Source: Caryophanales bacterium UBA784
Lineage (GTDB): Bacteria; Bacillota_I; Bacilli_A; RFN20; CAG-288
Length of the DNA: 64,000 nucleotides
Assembly: GCA_002297045.1 (NCBI GenBank)
Contig: DBJE01000006.1
Span: 1 to 64,000 of the forward strand
Direction of reading: 5' to 3'
The position numbers were made by a program, and so were the translations under genes. Under the pieces are notes generated by a model, which saw only the letters and a list, made by a program, of their open reading frames with translations, ran no database searches and was not told the DNA's origin. This document shows positions 35,729 to 45,600 of the stretch, in pieces (the first letter of the stretch is position 1; every line of letters starts with the position of its first letter).

Positions 35729-35756
35729 TATAATGCTTTCGTCACCGAGAGGTGAC
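35729..35756 (+). promoter_or_regulatory. Promoter and 5'-terminal hairpin of the nucleoside importer mRNA
   Basis: -10 tataat (35729-35734) with only weak -35 similarity. The predicted start is at or next to gtcacc-gaga-ggtgac (35741-35756), a 6-bp stem capped by a GNRA-type gaga loop, which would sit at the very 5' end and could protect the transcript. Confidence 0.65.
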
Positions 35757-35772
35757 AGTCATCGTCTGTTTC

Positions 35773-35841
35773 TATTCGTATAATTACCCAGATTGGTGGG
35801 AAGTCTCTACGCTGTGGACCGCAAATCCAGCACTACGAATA
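35773..35841 (+). promoter_or_regulatory. Purine riboswitch, guanine class
   Basis: P1 is perfect (tattcgta/tacgaata). The core tataat-tacccagattggtggg and J2/3 agtctctac match the purine aptamer; loop ccgcaaa is the L3 counterpart of ccgtaaa. The base equivalent to xpt C74 is C35833, pointing to guanine rather than adenine. Two oddities: J2/3 has C for the usual flexible U48, and P3 (gctgtgga/tccagc) carries a 2-nt bulge. No long terminator stem was spotted before the BMP lipoprotein gene; the t-rich tract at 35858-35875 follows only short pairings. Confidence 0.88.
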
Positions 35842-35936
35842 AAAAACAAAACCTCTCCTTTTTTTTATTTTTTATTTATAAAAAGAGATTTACCTTCCTT
35901 TCCTGGTAATTAAGACCAGAAAAAGGAGAAAATCAA

Positions 35937-37289
35937 ATGAAAAAAGGTCTTAAGTTCGTCGCTTTGTCTCTTCTTTCCGTTCTTGCCAGGACTGGATGTG
36001 CAGGTGGAAACGAGAACGGAAATGGTTCTGAAACCGGGAAGAATTCTTCCAAACCGGCAGGCACGCTTAAAGTCGGCTTGATTTCCGTCGGTGACGAGAC
36101 TGAAACCTATTCTAAGGCCCATATCGACGGCATTAAGGCTGCCTGCGATAAGCTTGGTGCGACTGTCATTTATAAGAATTCCATTCCCGAAGGTGCTGAA
36201 GTCACTAACGCCTGCGAAGAACTTAAGGAAGCCGGCGCTAAGCTGATTTTCACTAATTCCTATGGCCATCAGGATTTCGCCTGTGCTTTTGCAAAAGACA
36301 ATCCGGATCTTACCGTCGTTGCCGATACTGGCGACTATGCCGCAATTTCCGGTCTTTCCAATTTAAAGAATGCTTTCACCAACATTTATGAAGCCCGCTA
36401 TGTTTCCGGCGTTGTCGCCGGCAGGAAGCTTAAAGAGCTGAAGGCAAACGATGAAATCGAAGCCGGAAGCAGGGATGGGAATGGCAATGTGAAAATCGGT
36501 TATGTCGGTGCATTCAACTATGCCGAAGTCGTTTCCGGCTATACTGCCTTCTTCCTTGGCGTAAAGGAAGGATTCGAATCCGACAAGGTCGTCAGGGAAG
36601 TCAAATATACCAATTCCTGGTATGACCATGACGGAGAGAACACTGCCGCCAAGTATCTTAGGTCCAAAGGCTGTGTCATTATCGGACAGCATGCCGACTC
36701 TACCGGTGCTCCGGAAGCCGTGGAAGCCGAATACAACAAGGGCAAGAAAGTCTTCTCTGTCGGATACAACATCGATAGGTTATCTAAGGCTCCCCATGCT
36801 GCCTTAACCTCCTCCACCAACAACTGGGAAAAATACTATGAATATGCCATCGGACAGTTCAGGGAAGGCAAGGAAATCGCCGTCGACTGGGCAAAGGGAT
36901 ATGCCGACGATGCAGTCGGAATCACAACCCTTGGTCCGGATGTCGCCCAGGGAACCCAAGCTAAGGTAGAAGAATTGGAAAATCAGATTAAGAACGGATC
37001 CCTCCATATCTTTGATACCAGCAAGTTCACCATTACTGGCTCCCTTAAGGATAATGCCAATAATTCCGGAGCAACTCTTGATGCCGATGGCCATGTTACC
37101 AAGAATAGGGTTGATTTCTCCTACAAGGATTGGACTCAGGGGGGAAAGGTTATTTATCAGGGCGACACTGTCGATACTGTCAAAACACAGGGAAATAGCA
37201 CCTATGTCGAAGAATCCGTTAAGCGTTCCGCACCCTATTTCGCCCTCCGTATTGATGGAATTACGGAAACAGCAAAGGATGCTGCCTAA
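35937..37289 (+). CDS. BMP-family nucleoside-binding lipoprotein
   Basis: A 450-residue substrate-binding lipoprotein of the Bmp/TmpC/PnrA family that captures purine nucleosides. The signal ends LLSVLAMTGC (Cys21); the Met is AGG and would be Arg at -3 of the lipobox under the standard code. Conserved parts: VGLISVGDETETYS, KLIFTNSYGHQDFA, NIYEARYVSGVVAGMKLKEL (AGG gives the family Met) and GYVGAFNYAEVVSGYTAF. First gene of the importer and the direct riboswitch target. Ribosome site aaaaggaga. Confidence 0.93.
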   Translation: MKKGLKFVALSLLSVLARTGCAGGNENGNGSETGKNSSKPAGTLKVGLISVGDETETYSKAHIDGIKAACDKLGATVIYKNSIPEGAEVTNACEELKEAGAKLIFTNSYGHQDFACAFAKDNPDLTVVADTGDYAAISGLSNLKNAFTNIYEARYVSGVVAGRKLKELKANDEIEAGSRDGNGNVKIGYVGAFNYAEVVSGYTAFFLGVKEGFESDKVVREVKYTNSWYDHDGENTAAKYLRSKGCVIIGQHADSTGAPEAVEAEYNKGKKVFSVGYNIDRLSKAPHAALTSSTNNWEKYYEYAIGQFREGKEIAVDWAKGYADDAVGITTLGPDVAQGTQAKVEELENQIKNGSLHIFDTSKFTITGSLKDNANNSGATLDADGHVTKNRVDFSYKDWTQGGKVIYQGDTVDTVKTQGNSTYVEESVKRSAPYFALRIDGITETAKDAA

Positions 37290-37318
37290 TCCGTTATTGG
37301 ACCGAAACTAGCTTTCAG

Positions 37319-37341
37319 ACAGGGAGGGATTCCCTCCCTGT
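37319..37341 (+). promoter_or_regulatory. Intra-operon hairpin
   Basis: acagggaggga/tccctccctgt is a perfect 11-bp inverted repeat with one central base, 30 bp after the lipoprotein stop, followed by only ttt. Likely a partial terminator or mRNA-stabilising hairpin giving more binding protein than transporter. Confidence 0.7.
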
Positions 37342-37372
37342 TTGACGTTTAAGAAAAGGATGGTGATTCCAT

Positions 37373-38914
37373 ATGGGTGTGCCAGCAATCGAGAGGATTT
37401 CTATTAGCAAACGATTTGGAAAAGTATTGGCTAACGAGAACGTTTCTCTCACTATTGATAAAGGAGAAATTCTTTCTCTGCTAGGAGAAAATGGGTCTGG
37501 AAAGACAACCCTAATGAATAGGCTTGCCGGTATTTACTACCCGGACAGCGGAGAAATCAAGGTCGATGGAAAGATGGTCAATATCGCTTCTCCTAAGGAT
37601 GCCTTTGACCTTGGCATAGGAAGGGTTCACCAGCATTTTAAGCTGATTGATGTCTTTACCGCCGGGGAAAATATCATTCTCGGACTGCGAAACGAGCACT
37701 TCTTCCTTAGCCGAAAGAAAATCAACAGGAAGGTAAAGGAAATCGCCTCCAAATACGGCTTTGATTTTGATCCGGACAAGAAAGTCTATGAAAGGTCTGT
37801 CTCGGAAAAGCAGATTGTCGAAATCAGGAAGCTTTTATATCGCGGCGTTCACACTCTGATTCTTGATGAGCCGACGGCTGTTCTTACTCCCCAGGAGACT
37901 AAGCGTCTATTTGAGATTCTCCGTGAAAGGAAGAAGGACGGAAAAACGATTATCATCATTACCCATAAGCTTAACGAAGTCCTTGGACTATCTGACCGTG
38001 TTGCGATTCTCCGCCGCGGCAAGCTTGTCGATAGGATCAAGACCAGTGAAGCAAACGAGAACATTCTGACCGATGCCATGGTCGGTGAGCATGTGCAGTT
38101 GGAAATCAACCGCGACATTATTCCCGGGAAAGACAAGGAAAAGGTTCTCGAAGTCTCTCATTTATCCTGTACGGCAGAAGACGGAATCCGATGCCTGAAG
38201 GATGTCTCCTTTGACGCCTATTCGGGGGAGATTCTGGGAATTGCCGGTGTCTCCGGTTCTGGACAGAAGGTGCTTCTTGAGACCATATGCGGACTTCAGA
38301 AGGCAGATAACGGAAGCGAGATTCTGTTTATGGAAAAAGGCGGAAATAAAGACTCTCTGCTCGGAATGACTCCAAAACAGATTAAACACAAAGGCGTTTC
38401 ACTCGCCTTTGTTCCGGAAGACCGCCTAGGAATGGGTCTTGTCGGAGACTTCGGAAGGACGGGAAACAGGAGGCTTAGATCCTATGAGGAGGGAAAGTCT
38501 CCGTTTATCAATTTCTCCCATCCTAAGCATACGGCTATTGAGGTTAAGAACGGACTTAATGTTCTTACTCCCTCGCTGGAGACTCCGGTAAGAACATTGT
38601 CCGGCGGGAATGTACAGAAGGTTCTTGTCGGACGGGAAATCTCCTCCTCTCCCCGCCTTCTTCTTACTGCCTATGCAACCCGGGGACTAGACATCAACAC
38701 CTCCTATGCCATCTATAACATCCTCAATGAGCAGAAAAAGAAAGGCGCTGCCGTCATCTATGTCGGAGAAGACCTCGATGTCCTTCTTGCTCTCTGTGAC
38801 CGGATTAGGGTCCTCTGCGACGGGGAGTGCACTGGAATCGTCCAGGCTCAGGCTGCCAATAAGAGGATGATCGGTAAGAGGATGAGCAAGAACAAGGAGC
38901 AGAACAATGACTAA
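37373..38914 (+). CDS. Nucleoside ABC importer ATPase (two ABC domains)
   Basis: A 513-residue fused double ATPase of the NupO/YufO type. Domain 1: AIEMISISKRFG, Walker A GENGSGKTT, GIGMVHQHFKL (AGG at the near-invariant Met), LDEPTAVLTP. Domain 2: GIAGVSGSGQKVL, FVPEDRLGMGLVGDFGMTGN, signature LSGGNVQKVLVGRE, and a degenerate Walker B (LLTAYATRGLDINTS in place of LxAxxPTRGLD), as usual for this family's second half. It energises the two permeases that follow. Ends overlapping the next start. Confidence 0.94.
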   Translation: MGVPAIERISISKRFGKVLANENVSLTIDKGEILSLLGENGSGKTTLMNRLAGIYYPDSGEIKVDGKMVNIASPKDAFDLGIGRVHQHFKLIDVFTAGENIILGLRNEHFFLSRKKINRKVKEIASKYGFDFDPDKKVYERSVSEKQIVEIRKLLYRGVHTLILDEPTAVLTPQETKRLFEILRERKKDGKTIIIITHKLNEVLGLSDRVAILRRGKLVDRIKTSEANENILTDAMVGEHVQLEINRDIIPGKDKEKVLEVSHLSCTAEDGIRCLKDVSFDAYSGEILGIAGVSGSGQKVLLETICGLQKADNGSEILFMEKGGNKDSLLGMTPKQIKHKGVSLAFVPEDRLGMGLVGDFGRTGNRRLRSYEEGKSPFINFSHPKHTAIEVKNGLNVLTPSLETPVRTLSGGNVQKVLVGREISSSPRLLLTAYATRGLDINTSYAIYNILNEQKKKGAAVIYVGEDLDVLLALCDRIRVLCDGECTGIVQAQAANKRMIGKRMSKNKEQNND

Positions 38915-40118
38915 TACGGTTAAAACAAAGATTGTCCGTGTTTCCAAGCGGTCCGGACTTACCTTCTTCGACAAAAGGAAAGCCTATTTTTTCCCTCTTT
39001 TGCTTGCCTGCATTCTTTCCGTTCTCTTTCTTCTTATCGTCGGACGGAAAAACCCGTTCACTGCCATCCGATATATCTTCGAAGGAACCTTCTATATAAC
39101 GGATGCAGGTGTCCTTTCTTCCTCCCGACTTCTGACATTCGGAAAAAACGCCATTGTCCTTCTCTGGATTGCCCTTGCCTTAGCCCCCTGCTATAAAAGG
39201 CGATATTGGAACATCGGAGGACAGGGTCAGGTACTGATTGGCTCTCTTCTTACGGCGGCCTGCAGGATTTATCTTCCCTCCACCATGCCTAATGCCTTGG
39301 CTGTACTGATTTCCGCTGTTGCTGCCGCAATCGGCGGAGCCCTGTGGTCATATATTCCGGCTATTTTTAAGGCAAAATGGAACACCAACGAAACCCTCTT
39401 TACTTTGAGGAGGAACTATCTTGCCTTGCTTCTTGTCCAGCTTGCCACCAACATCTGGCGGGGAACGAAATCTTCTCTCGGCCAGTTGAATATTTCTTCC
39501 CGTTTCGGCTGGTTCTATCAGATTCCCCAGACGGCAATGAAAAACACCTTCCTGAACAGCAATGTTTTCTTCCCGCTTATCTTCGTCCTTCTTCTCTGTG
39601 TCCTAAGGTTCGTCTATATCAAGTTCACAAAACACGGCTATGAAAGGACGGTTGTCGGAGAATCCCTCTCCACAGCCCGGTATACCGGGATCAATGTCCG
39701 CCATGTCATCCGGCGGACTGCCGCTTTATCCGGCCTGCTTTGCGGACTGATTGGTTTCCTCTCCGTCTCGAATTTCAATCATACCGTATCCACAATCTCC
39801 GATTTCGGATACGGATTCACTGCCGTTATTGTCTGCTGGCTTAGCAATTTCAATCCGTTTGCCATGATTGGCTATTCTTCCCTTCTTGTCTTCTTTGAAC
39901 GCGGAGCGAAGAACCTAAGCGACAGCCAATATGCCGCCCCCTATCTAAACGAATATTCGACTCAGTTTATTATCTTCGCCATTATCCTAGCCTTGATGAG
40001 GGCGACGTTCTTCCTCCATTATGAGATTAAGATTGCCCTTCCCGGGCATTCCAAGAGAAGGAAGAAGAGACTGACGAAAGGTTTACTTCTTCCCTCTGCC
40101 GTAAAGGAGGCAAGGTAA
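38907..40118 (+). CDS. Nucleoside ABC importer permease 1 (NupP-like)
   Basis: A 403-residue membrane protein with about ten hydrophobic segments. WNIGGQGQVLIGSLL and NETLFTLMMNYLALLLVQ (both Met are AGG, matching the family TIMMNYIA) identify the BPD_transp_2 permease class. GESLSTARYTGINV is the coupling-helix region. Overlaps the ATPase gene by 8 bp. Confidence 0.93.
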   Translation: MTNTVKTKIVRVSKRSGLTFFDKRKAYFFPLLLACILSVLFLLIVGRKNPFTAIRYIFEGTFYITDAGVLSSSRLLTFGKNAIVLLWIALALAPCYKRRYWNIGGQGQVLIGSLLTAACRIYLPSTMPNALAVLISAVAAAIGGALWSYIPAIFKAKWNTNETLFTLRRNYLALLLVQLATNIWRGTKSSLGQLNISSRFGWFYQIPQTAMKNTFLNSNVFFPLIFVLLLCVLRFVYIKFTKHGYERTVVGESLSTARYTGINVRHVIRRTAALSGLLCGLIGFLSVSNFNHTVSTISDFGYGFTAVIVCWLSNFNPFAMIGYSSLLVFFERGAKNLSDSQYAAPYLNEYSTQFIIFAIILALMRATFFLHYEIKIALPGHSKRRKKRLTKGLLLPSAVKEAR

Positions 40119-40120
40119 TC

Positions 40121-41101
40121 ATGGATAGGTTTGTTTCCTGGTTTGTCGTTGCCATTGTCTATGGCACAATCCTTTCTCTCTCCGCCTGCGGAGAAACCAT
40201 CAACGAAAAGGTCGGTCATCTGAATCTCGGCATTCCTGGGATCAGGTATCTTAGTGGAGTTGTTTCCTTTGCCTTGACAGGCAGGTATGAGGGAAAGAGG
40301 GAGAACCCTAATGGGTTCATCGTTGCTAGGATTGCCCTCCTCTCTTCCTTTGCCGTCGGTGCCCTTAGGGGATTTGTCTATTCCCTTTTTGCCGTTACCT
40401 TCAAATGCAACCAGAATGTGCTTGGCTTAGCCATTGCCTCCTTCGGTGTCGGCTTTGGAAAATTCATCTCGGTAAGGCTTGGCGATACGCCGAAACTAGC
40501 TGTTGCCAACAAGGTTTTTAACGCCGGCATTCCTTTCCTTAAGGACCTTGGTGTTGCTGGAAAGATGTTCTTCGGATACGGATTTAGGACCTACATCACC
40601 TTGCTTATTCTCATTCTGGCCATGGTCTTCTTTAATAAGACAAGAGTCGGACTGAATCTGCGTGCTGTCGGAGAGTCTCCTTCTAGTGCAGATGCCGTCG
40701 GCATCAATGTCACTCGCTATAAGTATGTTGCAACGAGGATCGGGTGTGGTCTTGCCGGACTTGGCGGAAGGATTTATGTCAGGCAGTTCTCTACTGGTTC
40801 CTGGTCAACCAATAATAATATTGAGGCATTAGGCTGGCTAGCCGTCGCCCTTGTCATCTTTGCTTCCTGGAAACCGGTCCATCTTATCTGGGGAGCCCCT
40901 CTCTTTGGTTTCCTCTTCTGGGCCTGGACTTATCTTCCTGCCCTGCTGAATATTACCTCCTTCAAGGGTAGGAATGAAGTTCTGGAGATGCTTCCATATT
41001 TAGTTACTATCGTTATTCTGATTATCAACTCCATGCGAAAGAAAAAGGAAAACCAACCTCCGGAATCCCTTGGATTATCCTATTTCCGGGAAAATCGATA
41101 A
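40121..41101 (+). CDS. Nucleoside ABC importer permease 2 (NupQ-like)
   Basis: A 326-residue partner permease. LSACGETINEKVGHLNLGIPG and VGESPSSADAVGINVTRYKY are family landmarks; NQNVLGLAIASFGVGFGKFI and ALGWLAVALVIFASWKPVH follow. It starts 2 bp after permease 1 and ends the operon. Confidence 0.93.
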   Translation: MDRFVSWFVVAIVYGTILSLSACGETINEKVGHLNLGIPGIRYLSGVVSFALTGRYEGKRENPNGFIVARIALLSSFAVGALRGFVYSLFAVTFKCNQNVLGLAIASFGVGFGKFISVRLGDTPKLAVANKVFNAGIPFLKDLGVAGKMFFGYGFRTYITLLILILAMVFFNKTRVGLNLRAVGESPSSADAVGINVTRYKYVATRIGCGLAGLGGRIYVRQFSTGSWSTNNNIEALGWLAVALVIFASWKPVHLIWGAPLFGFLFWAWTYLPALLNITSFKGRNEVLEMLPYLVTIVILIINSMRKKKENQPPESLGLSYFRENR

Positions 41102-41111
41102 GTACAGAAGA

Positions 41112-41138
41112 AAAGCCGGAAGAAATGCCGGCTTTTTG
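41112..41138 (+). terminator. Rho-independent terminator of the nucleoside importer
   Basis: agccgg/ccggct stem (6 bp, extended by a-t) with loop aagaaatg and a following ttttt. Confidence 0.85.
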
Positions 41139-41250
41139 TGTGCCAGTAAAAAAAGCTCTTTTCTCAATGCCTGGTGCAAGAAACAAAAATGATTTCCTGA
41201 AAATAAGCAGATATCTTTGAAGAGCTGATTTGTAAGAAAAACAAACAGTG

Positions 41251-41278
41251 TTGACGCAAAAGTTAGAAAGACTAATAT
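41251..41278 (+). promoter_or_regulatory. Promoter of the decayed secreted-protein cassette
   Basis: -35 ttgacg (41251-41256), 16-bp spacer, -10 taatat (41273-41278). The -10 overlaps a gactaa/ttagtc inverted repeat (41270-41288). Confidence 0.65.
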
Positions 41279-41312
41279 CAAGTTAGTCAGAACAAAATCA
41301 GAGGAGGCTAAT

Positions 41313-42136
41313 ATGCCAGCGTCTATTCTGATTTGTAGTGCGCTATTAGGCATTCATTGTTCCGCTCTGCCTTCTAAACCCAAGGACTTGTTACTGAGCT
41401 ATGGACTTTCTAGGCAAGACATTGATTTAATGGATCAGAATACGATTTCTTCCCTATTACATGCTAAAGAAGTGAAGCTTTATATGGTTCATTATCCTAA
41501 TGCTGAGGATGGAGAAATGAAATCGGAAGCAAGGCCTTTGGATACGAATGAAACTTTTTATGACAACTCTGTAACCATTAACCTGATTGTTTCTGATCTG
41601 TCCGACGGAAAATACCATTTCTATGCTACCTCAAAATGGGATAAGAGACCGCCTAATCGGGGAAAAGACTCTTTCAGTATCTGTGCTAATGGTGTCACTC
41701 CGGTTTTCCCGACAGCCAATGGATATATTGCAGATACTTGCACAGTACATGTTGTAAACTAATCGCATGTTTATAAAAGAGTAGATGCCGAAAAACATAT
41801 TATTTCCGCCCAAAGTCTTACACTTGCCTCTGAACAGAATACCTCAGGAATAGGTTATCGATATGATCTTTTGGATGATATGACTATCGTTCAGACTGAA
41901 TATAAGAAATCTGATTTTCAATTCCATTTGCCTTTTGACGCTATGCTTCACTATCCTGATCAATCTCAAAACTTTAATGTGTTTGCTATCCATGACCATC
42001 GTGAACTTGCTTTTCCGTTTAACCCATCTCTCACCTTTTCGACAAACGGGGCTTGCTTCGGACTCGGCCTGAATACAGGCGTCAGGACACGCTGGAGATA
42101 CTTAGTAACAAAAATCCAATTCATTATGAGGCATAA
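41313..42136 (+). pseudogene. Decayed copy of the secreted protein at 46576
   Basis: Reads as a homologue of the intact protein at 46576: signal-like SILICSALLGIHCSAL, then GLSRQDIDLMDQNTI, NLIVSDLSDGKYHFYATSKWDK, GKDSFSICANGV. An in-frame TAA at 41760-41762 (where the paralogue has Lys) is followed in the same frame by DDMTIVQTEYKKSDFQFHLPF and NQ/DQSQNFNVFAIHDH. Near the end a 1-nt loss in an A-run (about 42107-42111) shifts frame before the expected HYEA stop at 42134. It keeps a promoter and gaggagg ribosome site, so a 149-residue truncated product could still be made. Confidence 0.85.
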
Positions 42137-42307
42137 AAATTTGGAAATTCTCATTTTGTTTCGATTGTCGTTCTTTCCTTTATCTTCGGAAACTATTGGG
42201 ACTGGTTTGGAGGATTCCTATCGGAAAAGGTCGTTCAGTTCTTTATTTGTTTCATCCTGTTCGGAGTCGTTCTCTACTACATTCGCAGATTTTCTAAGAA
42301 GAAATAA
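42137..42307 (+). pseudogene. Decayed copy of the small membrane protein at 47409
   Basis: The frame ending at taa 42305 reads FIFGNYWDWFGGFLSEKV and FCFILFGVVLYYIRRFSKKK, aligned with the 57-residue protein at 47409. The start codon is lost: aaaaatttgg replaces the aaaaatgg of the intact copy. Confidence 0.75.
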
Positions 42308-42436
42308 GGGAGAGGACAAAAAACAGGAAAAAATGATTGTATTATTTTGCCTATAATCGGTAGTCGATTTTAAATGGTCAGTATGATGTAAACGGATTTT
42401 TGTCTGGCAGATGTTTTGAAACGGCTTAAAAGCGAA

Positions 42437-42451
42437 GGGTAACGGTTACCC
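42437..42451. repeat. 15-bp perfect palindrome
   Basis: gggtaac-g-gttaccc lies between the decayed cassette and the terminator of the repeat lipoprotein. The rest of 42310-42600 shows nothing I can assign. Possible regulator site, but no gene start is near. Confidence 0.5.
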
Positions 42452-42603
42452 ATCGGTGAAAAAAGTCTAGACAGGAAACGGCAACAGAGACGGAAAGCAT
42501 AGCCAATCCTGTTTTTTCTCCTCTCTTCGTTTTCCGGAAAATCTTTTTTCTTCTTGTCCATGATTAAAATAAGTCGTATTTGGATAAAGCAGAATCGGCT
42601 CAC

Positions 42604-42650
42604 GGAAAAAGGGCTGCAGGCCTAGAGTTTACCTAGGTTTCTGCAGCCCT
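42604..42650 (-). terminator. Rho-independent terminator of the nine-repeat lipoprotein gene
   Basis: On the minus strand gggctgcag/ctgcagccc (9 bp) encloses an inner cctag/ctagg pairing and is followed by tttttcc. Confidence 0.85.
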
Positions 42651-42674
42651 TAGAAGAATATGGAAACGATGGAT

Positions 42675-45600
42675 CTACTTTGCTACGTAACGGATAGTGA
42701 GGCAGGGAGAATTATCCTTCTTCTCTAAGCGGAGATAGATGGTTCCGTTTTCCCTTACCTTCTTGGCAAGAAGCCTGCTTTCTCCGTCATCGGAGTAGTT
42801 CCAGCCTGTTTCCTTGGCCAAGGCAGCAGAGCAGAGATCAAGGACTTTCTTATCCCAAGTCTTTCCTTTCAGGACTAAGGTTCCTTCCCTGCTGTCGTCG
42901 ATAGTGATGCTATCGGTTCCTAAGGAGAAGTAAGGAACAAGGTTCTGATTAAGCTGCTTCTTCCTTGCATTCTGGATGTCCTCGCTCCAACTAGTCGCCT
43001 CTCCTACCTTGAAAGCTTCGGAATATACGGCTCGTAGAATGACCGAATTCTTTGCACAGGTAAGAGTATAGGTGATCTTGTTTCCGTCTTTTGCCGTTCC
43101 GACAAATTCTAATGACCTTCCGTAGTTATCATAGGAGAAGTCGTAGGAAGTAATGGCAATCGTCGGATCGGCAGTCTTTAGCTGATTATAGACGTTCCTT
43201 GCCACGGCCTGATGGGAAACTTCCCCGACATTGGAGTAAGTGGCGTTGATTTGGATGCCGATAGGATTTTCATCTCCATCAACGGATTGAGTCCTCGCTA
43301 CATCGTCCGTCGCAAAGTCAATGTAAGGAAGGATCGTTCCGCCAAGCCCATTTGTCCTATATCCGACATACTTCGTGTTTTCATTCCACTTGTTCTTACC
43401 GGTTCCGGTATTATCCAAAGCAGTCGCGGCATCATAGAAGAAGATGGCAACAGCCTTTCCGCTGTCCTCGTCCTTGGTAAGGAGGAAACGGAGATAGCCG
43501 TCAGCGGCCGAAGAGCCAAGAGGCTTATATCCCTGAAGGGAAGCAAAGCTAGTATTGCCAGCGCCAAAGTGGTTCCTTTCCCCTTCTCTTGTAACATAGA
43601 CGGTGAAGCCGCTATCTTCCAGCGTCTTCTTGTTGTCGCTGAGGACTTTGCTATCATAATCGCCACCATAGACAGTGATTCCCTTGGACCAGGTGCTTAT
43701 CGTCGTTCCGGTTTCGAGAGTATAGTTCTTTCCGCCAAGATAGAGCCTAGGAATATCGTTGTTATTCAAAGCGGCATGGATGGTCTTCTTTTCCGCATCG
43801 GTGTAATCCGCGTTCTTTTCAGAGGGATTATAAGGTGCCTTTGCGTCAAAGGTGAGGCGTGCCACTTTCACACTGTCGGAGTTGTACACTTCATCCAGAG
43901 TGACCTTGAACGAATATCCATCGGCTTCCTTTGTCGCGATAAGGTCCTTGACCGTCCAGCCTTTTTCCGAGTAGGCTGTCTTGAAGAGGTACTTTAGCGC
44001 AGTGCGGCTAGGAATACTGCCGGTAAGAGTCACGTTTCCGTCCTTACTGCCTAGGCTCAGTTGACTATCCTCGCCAAGGTAGACATAAGGAACCTCAGTC
44101 TTGTCGTAGAACCAGCTCTTAATCTGTGCAGAGATGCCGGAAGAATAGGCAGTCTCCGTTTTCCACGGGAGATAGAAGACATCGACAATCGGAGTCCCGG
44201 CATTCTTATAGATTCGGGAATAATAGAAGCCTTTTGCTTTGTCGTGCCTGATAAAGGAAACGTCATCACTCTTTGCTCCGGCTACTTCTGTCCAACCCTT
44301 AGCCGTATAGGCTTCTTTTGCCTTAGTGACGATGGCGTCATCCCACCTTCCGCCGGTGATGACAACATCGGAGGAATAGCTATTCCATGTTGCAGAAGGT
44401 ACTCCTGTGCCAAGATAGACATAAGGAAGATCGATTCCGTTTAGGTTCTTGGCAATGTTATCAAGGACATCCTGAGGATAGGAAGTAGACGTATCGTTTG
44501 GATTATAGCTTTGGATCAGTTCCCATTTTCCGTAGATTTTGTCATCATAACTATAAAAGGTGAAGTTCCATTTCGTGGATGTTTTCTCATCCCTTGGAGA
44601 GACCCTGACAAGGACATTGTCATCCGAAGAGTCTTCTTCTGCTTCTGTGTCTTCTGTATAGTTAAGATTCTGAAGGACATTTAAAGCATTGGTGCGTGCC
44701 GTTTCCTTATAGGTTCCGCCCTTTAGTTCAACATAGTTGTCGCCTTGTCCGTCCACCGTCCTTCTCTTTCCAAGATAGACAAACGGAGGAATCCTTCCGC
44801 CACAATTGCTGATAAAGGCACTCTTGACATCCTGACTATATTCCGTGACCGAAGTAGGATCACCGAAGGCTAGAGTGCAGTGGACTTCGACGGAAACGAT
44901 GCCATCGTAGTTTTTATAGAGGACGATTTTCAGTTTATCCCCGTCTTCGGTCTTTGTCCTGACAAGGACATTATCGTAGCCACTACTTTCCTCTTCGTCT
45001 TTGTCTTCCGCATAGCCGGCATTTTTAAGAACGTTTAAGGCATTGTCCCGGACCCGGTCGTCCCATGCTCCGCCTTCCACATCAAACTCCTCCCTTGAGT
45101 CGTCATCTGTGTCAGTGACACTCGGAGAGTCTGTTCCTAGATAGAAGAGAGGGAGCGTATGTCCGCCATAATAGTCACTAAGCAGGTCGGCAATATCACT
45201 CGGCCATGCCGTGAACGTAGAAGGGTTATAAGGTTCCTTCCTAAGGATAGTCCTTTGCGGATAGGCCGGAATCTTACTTTCGGATGGAGTGATTTTTTCG
45301 ATAGTCACAACGAGCTGATAGCCATCGGAGAAGGTAAGACTTCCGCTGACTGTGTCTTTATCGGTGTCTGAAGTTGTGAAGCCTTTGCTGGCTAGGACAT
45401 CTTTCGCATCGGTAAGAACCGCACTATTCCACTTACGGCCCGTAAGAATAAGGGACTTCCCTAGTCTGGATCCTCCATCCTTATAATCCGGTGCGGAAGT
45501 ACCAAGATAGATTACCGGGATATCGGCCTTATGGGTTCCAAAGACAGAGTCAAGTACGGAATCAATCTCACTTGGGTAGGAGACGAACTTGCTCTTATCA

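Noticed and set aside
35546..35755. 69-codon plus-strand ORF before the riboswitch
   Set aside because: It overlaps the promoter and 5' hairpin of the importer, has no family features and no ribosome site.
35761..35841. Possible tRNA gene between rqcP and the BMP lipoprotein
   Set aside because: No acceptor/anticodon layout or CCA-type end; the sequence matches the purine riboswitch helices and loops.
37319..37341. Strong operon terminator between BMP lipoprotein and ATPase genes
   Set aside because: The hairpin is followed by only three T residues and the next genes clearly belong to the same transporter; partial termination or stabilisation is more likely.
38640..38700. Frameshift or damage in the second ABC domain of the nucleoside ATPase (Walker B lacks the usual LDEP)
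   Set aside because: The second domain of this transporter family normally has a TRGLD-type degenerate Walker B.
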